Part shown: one piece after another, positions 16,993-24,463 of the stretch | Numbering within the stretch: the stretch's first letter is position 1 | Layout: each line of letters begins with the position of its first letter | Origin: an uncultured Saprospiraceae bacterium | GTDB taxonomy: Bacteria > Bacteroidota > Bacteroidia > Chitinophagales > Saprospiraceae | Assembly: GCA_938022935.1 (NCBI GenBank) | Contig: CALIHL010000010.1 | Coordinates: 1-32,421, forward strand | Reading direction: 5' to 3' | DNA: 32,421 nucleotides | The notes under the pieces: model-generated | Told to the model about the DNA's origin: nothing | Database searches by the model: none | Seen by the model: only the letters and a program-made list of their open reading frames with translations | Made by a program: the position numbers and the translations under genes

Positions 16993-18243
16993 TTATTTAG
17001 AAGTGATGGTGAATGATTCTAAGTGGTCATAGTCTTCCATGTCTGAGATGATGATCTTGTCACCATCTTTAAGATTGTTGAGGATCTCTACATAATCACT
17101 GTTTTGCAATCCTTTATTGATTCTGCGCTTTGTGGCTTGGTCGCCGTCAACAACGTAGATGTATTGAGTCTTAGCGCCTTTGAAGGCTGGTCCATTCTTG
17201 ACGCGCAGCACGTCATCCTTCTTGTCTGTGATGATAAACACCTCAGCTCTTATGTTGGGTCGAAGTACATCATCATTAGATGCATCCAGGTCTATGTAGA
17301 ACTTCACAGTATTGTTTTCTACTGCTGGCAGTATGGTTGAGATCACACCTGATAGATCTTTTCGGTTGATACGTACTTTTACAGGCATGCCTACGGATAT
17401 CTTATTCGTATTTCTATCAGAGCTTGAAGCTTCTACTCTAAACTTGTCAAGATTAGCAAGTCGCACAAGGGTCTCTCCTTCGAGCACCTTCTTGCCTATG
17501 TCTTCATTGACCCAAGTGATGACCCCTTCTTGAGGTGCCTTAACGTTAGTCTCTCTGAGTTTTCTTCTTAACTCTGCAAGTTTGTTTTCTTGGATGGTGT
17601 ATTCTAACTCTAGTCCTTTTTTCTCATTGACATTAACGCTTTGTCTGTATGACAGCTCATTCTCAAGCATCTTCTTTTCTAACTGTGCTACTTTGAGTTG
17701 TAGTTCAGCTTGCTCTACTTCTTCAGCTGTAGCACCACCTACTTCTTGAAGTCTCTTTTGATCTTTTACTTGAGCAGAAAGCTCGTCGAGCTGTAGTGAC
17801 TTGATCTGATTTTGATAATCGAGGTCACGAAGATTTTTGTCGTACTCTAGTTTTAGCTTGTCAACATTGTTCCTTCTAAGCTGTAGCTCATCTGCTAATT
17901 GGTTATAAGTTAATTTGGTGAATTCTTGATCTAACTCAAGGATGAGATCGCCTTTCTTAACGAATTCGCCCGTACTCTTAACCACTTTTTTGATCTCAGT
18001 TGAGACTGGTGAATTTATTTGTCTTTCAACGGAAGGGACCACAGTACCTGTTGCTGTGAGTGTGTTTTGGATATCGCCTCTTTCAACAGAGACAATGTAG
18101 AAGTCACTACGATCACCAGACTTTTTTAGGAAGCCTTGTCCCCACCAGAGCGCAGCGAATAATGCTCCAATGATGATGACATACTTTATAATAGAAAGAG
18201 CTCGTCCTTTATTTACTTCACTGTCTGATATATTTCTATCCAT
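16993..18243 (-). CDS. HlyD/MacA-family periplasmic efflux adaptor
   Basis: The 416-residue protein has a cytoplasmic N-terminus, one membrane anchor (about residues 20-38), a lipoyl/barrel-sandwich half (SVERGDIQNTLTATGTVVPS), a long coiled-coil hairpin (about 110-230, rich in Lys, Glu, Leu and Gln), the second lipoyl half (TNVKAPQEGVITWVNEDIGKKV) and a beta-barrel/membrane-proximal domain (LANLDKFRVEASSSDRNTNKI). It bridges the permeases and the TolC-like duct. It is the first gene of the seven-gene pump-plus-regulators operon. The start at 18243 is fixed by the sigma-54 promoter about 32 nt upstream and by the near-identical N-terminus of the paralogue at 1-94. Confidence 0.95.
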   Translation of the reverse strand: MDRNISDSEVNKGRALSIIKYVIIIGALFAALWWGQGFLKKSGDRSDFYIVSVERGDIQNTLTATGTVVPSVERQINSPVSTEIKKVVKSTGEFVKKGDLILELDQEFTKLTYNQLADELQLRRNNVDKLKLEYDKNLRDLDYQNQIKSLQLDELSAQVKDQKRLQEVGGATAEEVEQAELQLKVAQLEKKMLENELSYRQSVNVNEKKGLELEYTIQENKLAELRRKLRETNVKAPQEGVITWVNEDIGKKVLEGETLVRLANLDKFRVEASSSDRNTNKISVGMPVKVRINRKDLSGVISTILPAVENNTVKFYIDLDASNDDVLRPNIRAEVFIITDKKDDVLRVKNGPAFKGAKTQYIYVVDGDQATKRRINKGLQNSDYVEILNNLKDGDKIIISDMEDYDHLESFTITSK

Positions 18244-18274
18244 GACTTATTTTTGGTTATCTATTTCTATACAA

Positions 18275-18289
18275 CCAATGGGCGTGCCA
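18275..18289 (-). promoter_or_regulatory. Sigma-54 (-24/-12) promoter of the efflux operon
   Basis: On the minus strand TGGCAC-N5-TTGG matches the sigma-54 consensus except for the last base of the -12 half. It lies 32 nt before the adaptor ATG, predicting a leader of about 21 nt. An NtrC-type activator is encoded in the same operon, and an equivalent element precedes the paralogous adaptor at the left edge (125-139). Confidence 0.8.
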
Positions 18290-18294
18290 ACTAT

Positions 18295-18307
18295 TAATAT
18301 GTTGATA
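18295..18307 (-). promoter_or_regulatory. IHF-type bending site of the efflux operon promoter
   Basis: On the minus strand TATCAA-CATA-TTA fits WATCAANNNNTTR at all defined positions. It lies 11 nt from the -24 hexamer's first base, exactly as at 145-157, while the four unspecified bases differ between the two loci (CATA versus CCAC). Confidence 0.6.
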
Positions 18308-18341
18308 AGCAGAATATTACATATACGTAAAATATATATTT

Positions 18342-18378
18342 TATCCGATTTCGGACAGTTGTTGATTGTTATCGGACA
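18342..18378. promoter_or_regulatory. Paired upstream activator sites of the efflux operon
   Basis: TCGGACA cores begin at 18351 and 18372, 21 bp apart. The first belongs to a near-palindromic 16-mer (TATCCGATTTCGGACA); the second is a half-site. The distance from the first core to the promoter's GTGCCA is 67 bp, identical to the left locus. Flanking sequence between the two loci is otherwise poorly conserved, which supports protein-binding constraint. Confidence 0.72.
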
Positions 18379-18450
18379 TCTTTATGAAGCAAATTTTAAA
18401 AAGGTTGGAAAGCAGCGATGTATTTGCCATCTTTAAGATATGAATCACAT

Positions 18451-18542
18451 CATGCTTAATCCATATGTGTGAGCATCACCGGAGAAGATTTCGTATTCTC
18501 CGTGAAAACGAAAAGCCGCTGAGGAGACTCAGCGGCTTTCTA
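18451..18542 (+). ncRNA. Candidate structured small RNA with terminator, copy 2
   Basis: This is the counterpart of 343-430. It opens CATGCTTAATCCA, followed by GAGCATCA, a 7-bp hairpin (CGGAGAA 18480-18486 with TTCTCCG 18496-18502), GTGAAAAC (18502-18509) and a 12-bp terminator stem (18512-18523 with 18528-18539) closed by a GAGA tetraloop. The base changes between copies leave the first hairpin formable. The stem also has a T-rich flank on the minus strand, so it can end the LytTR gene transcript as well. The terminator stem sequence recurs at 22131-22158, so only the part before it is special to these two loci. No known RNA family was recognised. Confidence 0.45.
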
Positions 18543-18574
18543 TTTATGGCCTAAAGTATGCTCGGTTTTTGGGC

Positions 18575-19327
18575 CTAACTAACAAATCTCGACTTCAGGG
18601 CTTCTACGACAGTACTTTTCTTTCTAGAGGAAAGAGGTAGAGACTTGTTGCTTGTCATAAGAACACTTCCGCCATCAGCTTTTTGAAGCGAAATGACTTG
18701 ATTGAGATTGATTAGATAGGAGTGATGATTTCTAATAAAGCCATAAGGCTCAAGTATGCGCTCATATTCTTTAAGATTCATAGAAGTGACAATGGTTCGT
18801 TCATCTGTTAAGAAGAATGAAGAATAACTTCCTTCTGCTTGACAATAGATGATGTCTGATATCATTACGAGATACATGCTATCGGCATCTTTCAGAATGA
18901 TTTTTTCACTTTGAGAGAATTTCTTTTCTAGTTTTTCATTTAGGATGGAAAAACGTTCCTCATCTTTAATGTCATGATTCGACTCAATCTTTGAAATTGC
19001 ATTTTTCAACATATCAGGAGAGACTGGCTTAAGCAAATAGTCAACAGCACTGATCTTAAAGGCATCTATCGCATATTGATCATATGCAGTAACAAAGATC
19101 ACATGGAAGTCTTTTTTTTCTAATCTGTATAACAAGTCAAACCCTGATCCATCAGGTAAGTTGATATCCAGAAAGAGTGTGTCGAACTGTGTTGCATTGA
19201 TCAGCTCGATGCCTGATTCAACATTGTCAGTAGCGCCGACCACTTCAATCTCTGGACAAAAGGTATTCATCAGTTTTATAAAACCTTCTCGTACATTGAT
19301 CTCGTCTTCTATGACAATAGCTCTCAT
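18575..19327 (-). CDS. LytTR-type response regulator
   Basis: The 250-residue protein has an N-terminal receiver domain with Glu7-Asp8, phospho-acceptor Asp54 in LFLDINLPDGSG, Thr80 and Lys100 (YLLKPVS). A LytTR DNA-binding domain fills about residues 143-245 (IIYCQAEGSYSSFFLTDERTIV, GFIRNHHSYLINLNQVISLQ). It regulates transcription by binding direct repeats as a dimer. Its start overlaps the stop of the sensor kinase gene by 4 nt, so the two form a coupled two-component pair. It ends just before the bidirectional stem at 18512-18539, next to the efflux promoter region. A regulatory link to the pump is possible but not shown. Confidence 0.93.
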   Translation of the reverse strand: MRAIVIEDEINVREGFIKLMNTFCPEIEVVGATDNVESGIELINATQFDTLFLDINLPDGSGFDLLYRLEKKDFHVIFVTAYDQYAIDAFKISAVDYLLKPVSPDMLKNAISKIESNHDIKDEERFSILNEKLEKKFSQSEKIILKDADSMYLVMISDIIYCQAEGSYSSFFLTDERTIVTSMNLKEYERILEPYGFIRNHHSYLINLNQVISLQKADGGSVLMTSNKSLPLSSRKKSTVVEALKSRFVS

Positions 19328-21402
19328 ATGGCAGTTACTTTAGGAAGTTGTATAGTGACTATGGTGCCTCCTGATTGGATTTTATCTACGATTAAATCAA
19401 ATTTTCTTTTGCTCACCTTCGAAATAAAGTCGAGCCTTTCTTGAGTTATCTTAGTTGATAAGGACGTCTTTTTAAAATTGACTGGATTGGGTTTTATTTT
19501 CATCTCCTTGTACCCAATACCATTATCCTGAATTACTAATTTTAGATTGTTTTTCTTACTGCTAATGGTAATAATTACCTTGCCATTTTCAACTCTATAG
19601 ATCATGCCATGTTCTATTGCATTTTCTACAAAAGGCTGAGCGATCAGTGGAGGGACCATTGTTGCATGAGTGTTAATCTCTGGATCAACGTTTATCTCGT
19701 ATCCAAAGTTATTATTGTATCTGAGCTGCTGTAGTTCAAGATAGTTTTGCAAAGAACTTATCTCCGTGGATAGCGGTACCGTTTCTTCTCTGCTATTTTC
19801 CAATATTTGACGCATTAGTTCGGCAAACTTGGACATGTATGTTAGAGCTACTTTTAGATCCTTCTGATCGTATAGATAGTTTTGGATTGAGCTGATGGCA
19901 TTAAAGATGAAGTGAGGATTCATTTGCGATCTAAGTAGCCGCTGCTCTATATTTTCTTTTTGGCTTATCAATTTAAGCTTTTTCTGATTGAACATAAGGA
20001 GCCCCACGATGCTCAGTAGGATAGTTGAGATGAGGCCTCCAGCTATTAGCGATATACGTTGTTGGGATGTCTTTTTGTCCAAAGAACCCTGAAGCTCTAA
20101 TCGTTTAATTATTTCTTCCTTTTCTTTGGTTTCATAAGCTACATTGAGCTCTTCGATAGATGCTTTAGATGAGACATTTAATATGGAGTCTGCAAAGGAT
20201 TTGTGCTTCCTTTCGTGATGGAGTGCAGGTTTATACTGGCCAATATGTTCGTAGATTTTAGATGCGTTTTCATGAACTTCAGCGATCAGAGTTAGTTCAT
20301 CTTCGGTGTCTAATAGAGATAATGCTTTCTCAATATTAGCTTTGGCCAGCATGTAATCGTTTGTCTCTATATATGTTTTTGAAAGACTAAGCAAGCCATT
20401 TATTAGACTATTCTTATTGTTGATTTTGTCTGCAACCTCTATGAGTTCGTTAGCCGCATCGATAGCCTTCTTGTAGTTCTTTACCCTTAAGTATAGAAGT
20501 ATGACATTGTTTAGATCCTTGTTTAAGGCGGCATAATTTTTACTTGCTTTTGCGCTAGGGATGATTTGCTCAAAATAATAGAGTGCGCTGTCTGGCTCAT
20601 TGAGCTTCATATGAGCGCCTGCTAATCCAGACTTGATATACCTCGTCGACGAAGGTCTTTTCGGCTCTATATATGCTAAAGCTTTTTTATAATATTCGAT
20701 TGCCGAATTGTATTCTTCATTGATGATCCTTGTGTGTCCGTAGAGGTTACAGTTAGAGTAGAGAAGTATTGTGTCATTATAGAGCTCTCCTATCTCCATG
20801 CCTTTCTGAGTATAAAGAGCAGCTTGGTCGTAATCTCCATAATTTAGAAATGATGCAGCCGCGTTAGTCATGGTATATGCTCTAAAAATCTGCTCTTTTT
20901 TACTTTCAGGATTGTCAGCGTTTTCGGATAAGTCTATGGCTTTTAGAAAGTACTCAGTTGCTTTTTTGTTTTGACCTGACTTGCTAAGACCATTTCCAAG
21001 CCCATTAGCAATTCTTGCAGCTTTATATTGATCGTCAATACTTTCAAAGTATCCAAGTGCCTTTTCTGCATACTCTATTGCTTTTTGAGGGTCAGTATTT
21101 ACAATAGAATTGGCCTTGTAATAGTAACCTTGATGAGTGAATGGTGGATTGTTTGTGGAGGCTCCCAGTTTAATCATTAATTGAGAAACACTATCCAAAG
21201 ATGTTAGGTCTCCTTTCTTATTATAGATGTTAGCTGCAGAGATGTATATGCTAAACAAAGAATCAGGACTCTCCTCTTGTAGCGGCAAAGAGACAAATCC
21301 AAATACATGAAAACTATTAAGCAGTAGAGCAATTATAACAACAAAGGGGTGGTATATCAGTGTTCTATTATACTTGTTGACCACGTGCTTGTAGATTATC
21401 AA
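19324..21402 (-). CDS. LytS-type sensor histidine kinase with TPR sensor region
   Basis: The 692-residue protein has an N-terminal hydrophobic segment (about residues 17-38) and then tetratricopeptide-type helices across about 50-400 in the periplasm, for example YKAARIANGLGNGLSKSGQNKKATEYFLKAI-type pairs. After a coiled coil comes a second membrane helix (about 452-472, LIAGGLISTILLSIVGLLMF), then a His_kinase domain with His497 in QMNPHFIFNAISSIQNYL. The ATPase domain has N box FVENAIEHG (Asn594) and G1 DNGIGY (Asp626); the G2 glycines are degenerate, as is common in LytS-type kinases. It phosphorylates the overlapping LytTR regulator. The TPR sensor suggests recognition of a protein or peptide ligand. 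Confidence 0.92.
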   Translation of the reverse strand: MIIYKHVVNKYNRTLIYHPFVVIIALLLNSFHVFGFVSLPLQEESPDSLFSIYISAANIYNKKGDLTSLDSVSQLMIKLGASTNNPPFTHQGYYYKANSIVNTDPQKAIEYAEKALGYFESIDDQYKAARIANGLGNGLSKSGQNKKATEYFLKAIDLSENADNPESKKEQIFRAYTMTNAAASFLNYGDYDQAALYTQKGMEIGELYNDTILLYSNCNLYGHTRIINEEYNSAIEYYKKALAYIEPKRPSSTRYIKSGLAGAHMKLNEPDSALYYFEQIIPSAKASKNYAALNKDLNNVILLYLRVKNYKKAIDAANELIEVADKINNKNSLINGLLSLSKTYIETNDYMLAKANIEKALSLLDTEDELTLIAEVHENASKIYEHIGQYKPALHHERKHKSFADSILNVSSKASIEELNVAYETKEKEEIIKRLELQGSLDKKTSQQRISLIAGGLISTILLSIVGLLMFNQKKLKLISQKENIEQRLLRSQMNPHFIFNAISSIQNYLYDQKDLKVALTYMSKFAELMRQILENSREETVPLSTEISSLQNYLELQQLRYNNNFGYEINVDPEINTHATMVPPLIAQPFVENAIEHGMIYRVENGKVIITISSKKNNLKLVIQDNGIGYKEMKIKPNPVNFKKTSLSTKITQERLDFISKVSKRKFDLIVDKIQSGGTIVTIQLPKVTAI

Positions 21403-21492
21403 TAGAAAATTTCTTAAAGTTGGTATAGGTAGATGCGCTCCTCAATATAGATGTATTGCCTGACATCCTCCACAATGTGTTAATGGCCATAC

Positions 21493-21996
21493 TTAGATAC
21501 AACTTACAGAGAAAAAGCCATCCTCGATGATTCGTGTAGAGCCGTCCTCGTTGTTTACGAGCGTACCTGAAAATTTACCTTCTACAACTGTGCCACTGCT
21601 ACTGGTAAAAAGAGTGATGGTTGCAACACCAGAACCTCCTTCATTAATGGATGACCAGCGATTGGATTTGCCATCATCATAGATGAGTTGTCCTACTGAG
21701 TTTTGATCAAAGCTGTAGGCTTGACCTGCGCTAACAACATCTGTATTGTCATCTATTGAAACAATGATGCCTTCGCCTTCTATCCTGTTGGTGCCATAGA
21801 TAACGAAGTTGCCTGAGAAGTCCTCAGTATCACAATATGTCCAACTACCAGATTTTTCAAAGCTCTCTTCATTGAGATCCCAAGAAACTATGCCTTGGGC
21901 TTCAATTTTTTCTTGAGGATTTTGTTCTGCATCGCTGCAGCTGAAGAGGAATATAGAGAACAGGGGTAACAATATTAAGTATTGTGATTTCATCAT
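21493..21996 (-). CDS. Small lipoprotein, function unknown
   Basis: The 167-residue protein starts MMKSQYLILLPLFSIFLFSC, a lipoprotein signal with the acceptor Cys at residue 20, followed by an acidic Ser-rich linker (SDAEQNPQEK). The remainder is rich in Gly, Ser and acidic residues with alternating hydrophobics, suggesting a small beta-sheet domain; segments include GSWTYCDTEDFSGNFVIYG and GTVVEGKFSGTLVNNEDGS. Two further Cys (in YCDTE and the C-terminal SVSCI) could form a disulfide. I do not recognise the family. It lies 90 nt upstream of the TPR histidine kinase on the same strand and downstream of a terminator, so it is either monocistronic or leads the kinase operon. Confidence 0.7.
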   Translation of the reverse strand: MMKSQYLILLPLFSIFLFSCSDAEQNPQEKIEAQGIVSWDLNEESFEKSGSWTYCDTEDFSGNFVIYGTNRIEGEGIIVSIDDNTDVVSAGQAYSFDQNSVGQLIYDDGKSNRWSSINEGGSGVATITLFTSSSGTVVEGKFSGTLVNNEDGSTRIIEDGFFSVSCI

Positions 21997-22124
21997 AGTG
22001 GATGCAACTTATCCAGTCATCTGGATATAGCAGATTAGAATTCATAAGTGTATACATCGGATATATAAGTGTAAGGATACTGGTGCTAAGAGTAGATTTG
22101 AAATTGCCAATGACTAAGTGGTAA

Positions 22125-22160
22125 ATAAAAAAAGCCACTGAGTAAACTCAGCGGCTTTTA
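22125..22160 (-). terminator. Intrinsic terminator after etfA
   Basis: AAAGCCGCTGAG and CTCAGTGGCTTT pair around a four-base TTTA loop, with a T-rich tail on the minus strand. It lies 27 nt past the etfA stop codon. The stem shares AGCCGCTGAG with the terminators at 404-427 and 18512-18539. Confidence 0.85.
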
Positions 22161-22186
22161 TAAAATCTTCTAAAAGTGAATGTTGC

Positions 22187-23146
22187 TTACGCGTCCTTCA
22201 TCTTCTTAAATGCTTCTGTCAACCTAGGCACTACATCAAATAAGTCAGCACATACTCCATAGTCAGCAGCCTTAAAGAAAGGTGCTTCTGGATCTTTGTT
22301 GATCACAACGATACACTTAGAGCTATTGACACCAGCAAGGTGTTGGATAGCGCCAGAGATCCCTGCAGCGATGTACAAGTTAGGTCTGATGGCAACACCA
22401 GTTTGTCCAACGTGCTCATGATGCGGTCTCCAACCAGTATCTGCTACTGGACGAGAGCAAGCTGTTGTTGCGCCTATCGTTTTAGCTAACTCATCGATGA
22501 TACCCCAGTTTTCTGGACCTTTCATTCCTCGACCTGCGGATACTACAAGTTCTGCTTCTGGAAGCGGTACTTCACCGTCTACTGTTTTAGTTTCTTTGAC
22601 TGTTACAGAGTTAGCAGGTATGTCTACTGATCCTGCTTCAACTGCGCACGGGCTGCCTACTTCTTCTATAGGAAGTGCATTTCCCATGAGGGATAAGACA
22701 CACTTGTCACCTGCTATTTTACATTTGGCGAAAGCCTTACCTGAGAATACTGGCTTCGTCACCGTGATGCCACCATCTTCTGCAACAGGCACACTGTTGA
22801 CTTGGCTGACAACACCCGCGTCCATCTTGACACCTACGCGACCTGCGATCGACTTACCTGTAGATGAATGGTTGACAACTACTGCCTTAGCGCCTACTTG
22901 ACCAGCTACCTGACCGATAATAGATGCATATACTAATGCGTCGATACCGCCAGCATAATCTGCTACATGGATCACCTTAGAAGCACCATAAGTGCCAAGT
23001 GCGCCAGGATCATCACATGCTCCGATCACCAATGCAACACACTCTCCACCCAATGACTGAGCGGCCTTATGTCCATAGTGCACTGCTTCATATGCAGCTT
23101 TCTTAAACTTTCCCTTGGGACTCTCTGCTAATACTAATACTGACAT
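22187..23146 (-). CDS. etfA: Electron transfer flavoprotein, alpha subunit
   Basis: The 319-residue protein has the N-terminal ETF domain (SVLVLAESPKGKFKKAAYEAV) and the C-terminal FAD-binding domain characteristic of EtfA, including VVSAGRGMKGPENWGII, CSRPVADTGWRPHHEHVGQTG and RPNLYIAAGISGAIQHLAGV. Length is normal. With EtfB it forms a soluble heterodimer that takes electrons from acyl-CoA and other dehydrogenases and passes them to ETF:quinone oxidoreductase and the respiratory chain. The gene begins 1 nt after the etfB stop codon, so the pair is cotranscribed, and it is followed by a strong terminator. Confidence 0.96.
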   Translation of the reverse strand: MSVLVLAESPKGKFKKAAYEAVHYGHKAAQSLGGECVALVIGACDDPGALGTYGASKVIHVADYAGGIDALVYASIIGQVAGQVGAKAVVVNHSSTGKSIAGRVGVKMDAGVVSQVNSVPVAEDGGITVTKPVFSGKAFAKCKIAGDKCVLSLMGNALPIEEVGSPCAVEAGSVDIPANSVTVKETKTVDGEVPLPEAELVVSAGRGMKGPENWGIIDELAKTIGATTACSRPVADTGWRPHHEHVGQTGVAIRPNLYIAAGISGAIQHLAGVNSSKCIVVINKDPEAPFFKAADYGVCADLFDVVPRLTEAFKKMKDA

Positions 23147-23147
23147 C

Positions 23148-23888
23148 TTATATAACTTTAGCTTCTTCGTGAAGTAATCTTACTAATTCATCCATGTTCT
23201 CTGGATCGATCATCTTAACACCACCTTTTGCTGCGGGTAGCGTGTAAGACACAACGCTTACTTTGCTATCAGATACAGCTGCGGCCTCAACATTGAGCGG
23301 CTTACGCTTTGCCATCATGATACCTCTCATATTTGGGATACGCTGTTCTGCGAGTCCTTTAGACGCTGATAGCACAAATGATCCAGCTACATCAACTACC
23401 TCGACACCACCTTCGATGTCTCTTGACACAGTTGCCTTAGATCCATCGTGATCCATATGTGATGCATAGGATACATATGGTAAGCCCAAATGCTCAGCGA
23501 CCATTCCGCCTACTTCTGAACCGTTATAATCGATAGATTCTTTACCAGTGAATATGACATCATATCCTTTATCCTTTGCATGAGCAGCGATGTTAGCAGC
23601 TACTTGGCTTGAGCTAAGTGCTTCTGTATCGATACGTACTGCATCATCAGCTCCGATAGCCAATGCTTTTCTGATGATCACATCATTGGCAGCTGGACCG
23701 ACGTTGATTGCCGTGACTGTACCTCCATGTTGCTCCTTGAGTTCGAGTGCTCTGACGAGTGCATACCACTCATCGTAAGGATTCATTATAAATTGGACAC
23801 CACTTTCGTCAAACTTGCTATCGCCATCTGTAAAGGCAATCTTGGCAGTCGTCTCAGGTGTCTTTGTTATACAAACGAGTAATTTCAT
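23148..23888 (-). CDS. etfB: Electron transfer flavoprotein, beta subunit
   Basis: The 246-residue protein begins MKLLVCITKTPETTAKI, as EtfB/FixA proteins do, and keeps the family segments YDEWYALVRALELKE, VTAINVGP, ALAIGADDAVRID and VIFTGKESIDYNG (the AMP/flavin-side loop). It is the first gene of the etfB-etfA unit and is divergent from the small TPR gene at 23988, with about 100 nt between them that must hold both promoters. No specialised electron-bifurcation features or fused partners are visible next to it, so a housekeeping role in fatty acid or amino acid oxidation is likely. Confidence 0.95.
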   Translation of the reverse strand: MKLLVCITKTPETTAKIAFTDGDSKFDESGVQFIMNPYDEWYALVRALELKEQHGGTVTAINVGPAANDVIIRKALAIGADDAVRIDTEALSSSQVAANIAAHAKDKGYDVIFTGKESIDYNGSEVGGMVAEHLGLPYVSYASHMDHDGSKATVSRDIEGGVEVVDVAGSFVLSASKGLAEQRIPNMRGIMMAKRKPLNVEAAAVSDSKVSVVSYTLPAAKGGVKMIDPENMDELVRLLHEEAKVI

Positions 23889-23987
23889 ATTATGTAACTT
23901 GACGTTTTATGTTCTTAAAACAGCGTAGAGCATAGGTTTGTTCTTTCGCTGCCGCAAATGTAATTCTTAATTAGTAGTAGTGTAAAG

Positions 23988-24311
23988 ATGGATAATTGGC
24001 GATTGGATCATTTAAAGGGGTTGTTGAACGAGGATCCCAAGGATGAGTTTGTCCTTTATGCCTTGGCGCAAGAGCATACTAAGCACGAGCAACTAGAGGA
24101 GGCACTTGCTCGCTACAAAGAGTTAAAGAGGCTCAATAGTGATTATGTAGGCATGTACTACCACTTAGCAGCGCTATATATCGAGTTAGAGCAGGATGCG
24201 GAGGCAAAAGCGACATTTGAGCAAGGTATAGAGATCGCAAAGCGACTGGGTGATCAGCATGCTCTAGGAGAGCTGATGAATGCTAAGACTAATTTTGAGC
24301 TGGGGGTATGA
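23988..24311 (+). CDS. Small TPR-repeat protein
   Basis: The 107-residue protein consists of about two to three tetratricopeptide helix pairs: DEFVLYALAQEHTKHEQLEEALARYKELKRLNSDY, then GMYYHLAALYIELEQDAEAKATFEQGIEIAKRLGD. It has no signal peptide, so it is cytoplasmic, and it is probably a protein-protein adaptor. It is transcribed divergently from etfB and ends at an intrinsic terminator (24434-24460), about 120 nt downstream. Nothing in the sequence or the neighbours identifies its partner. Confidence 0.8.
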   Translation: MDNWRLDHLKGLLNEDPKDEFVLYALAQEHTKHEQLEEALARYKELKRLNSDYVGMYYHLAALYIELEQDAEAKATFEQGIEIAKRLGDQHALGELMNAKTNFELGV

Positions 24312-24433
24312 GTGAATTGTTATTTCATGTGCTGATAAGGTGCCAAAAACGAACTAAGTAACACTAAATGAGTTGCTTTAATGATTAGGTTAGTCTACCT
24401 TTAAGACAAATATGCTTGCCATGCCTCTCCCTG

Positions 24434-24460
24434 AAGCACACTTTGGTGGGCTTTTTTTTT
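24434..24460 (+). terminator. Intrinsic terminator directly before the Abi-type gene
   Basis: AGCACAC (24435-24441) and GTGGGCT (24446-24452) pair at six of seven positions around a TTTG loop, followed by nine consecutive Ts (24452-24460). It would end transcription of the small TPR gene. The next gene's ATG follows at 24464. Confidence 0.7.
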
Positions 24461-24463
24461 GCT

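Noticed and set aside
21902-22138. 78-codon minus-strand frame upstream of the small lipoprotein
   Set aside because: It overlaps the lipoprotein start in another frame and begins inside the etfA terminator; no homology-like pattern.
22497-22901. 134-codon plus-strand frame
   Set aside because: It is the mirror of etfA, whose protein sequence is unmistakable.
24331-24345. Sigma-54-like TGGCAC with GG-N10-GC on the minus strand
   Set aside because: It points antisense into the small TPR gene, lacks TCGGACA sites and IHF-type motif, and has a poor -12 half.
24416-24463. Upstream TTG start for the Abi_2 gene
   Set aside because: It would encode the terminator hairpin and T-run; family homology starts at the ATG at 24464.
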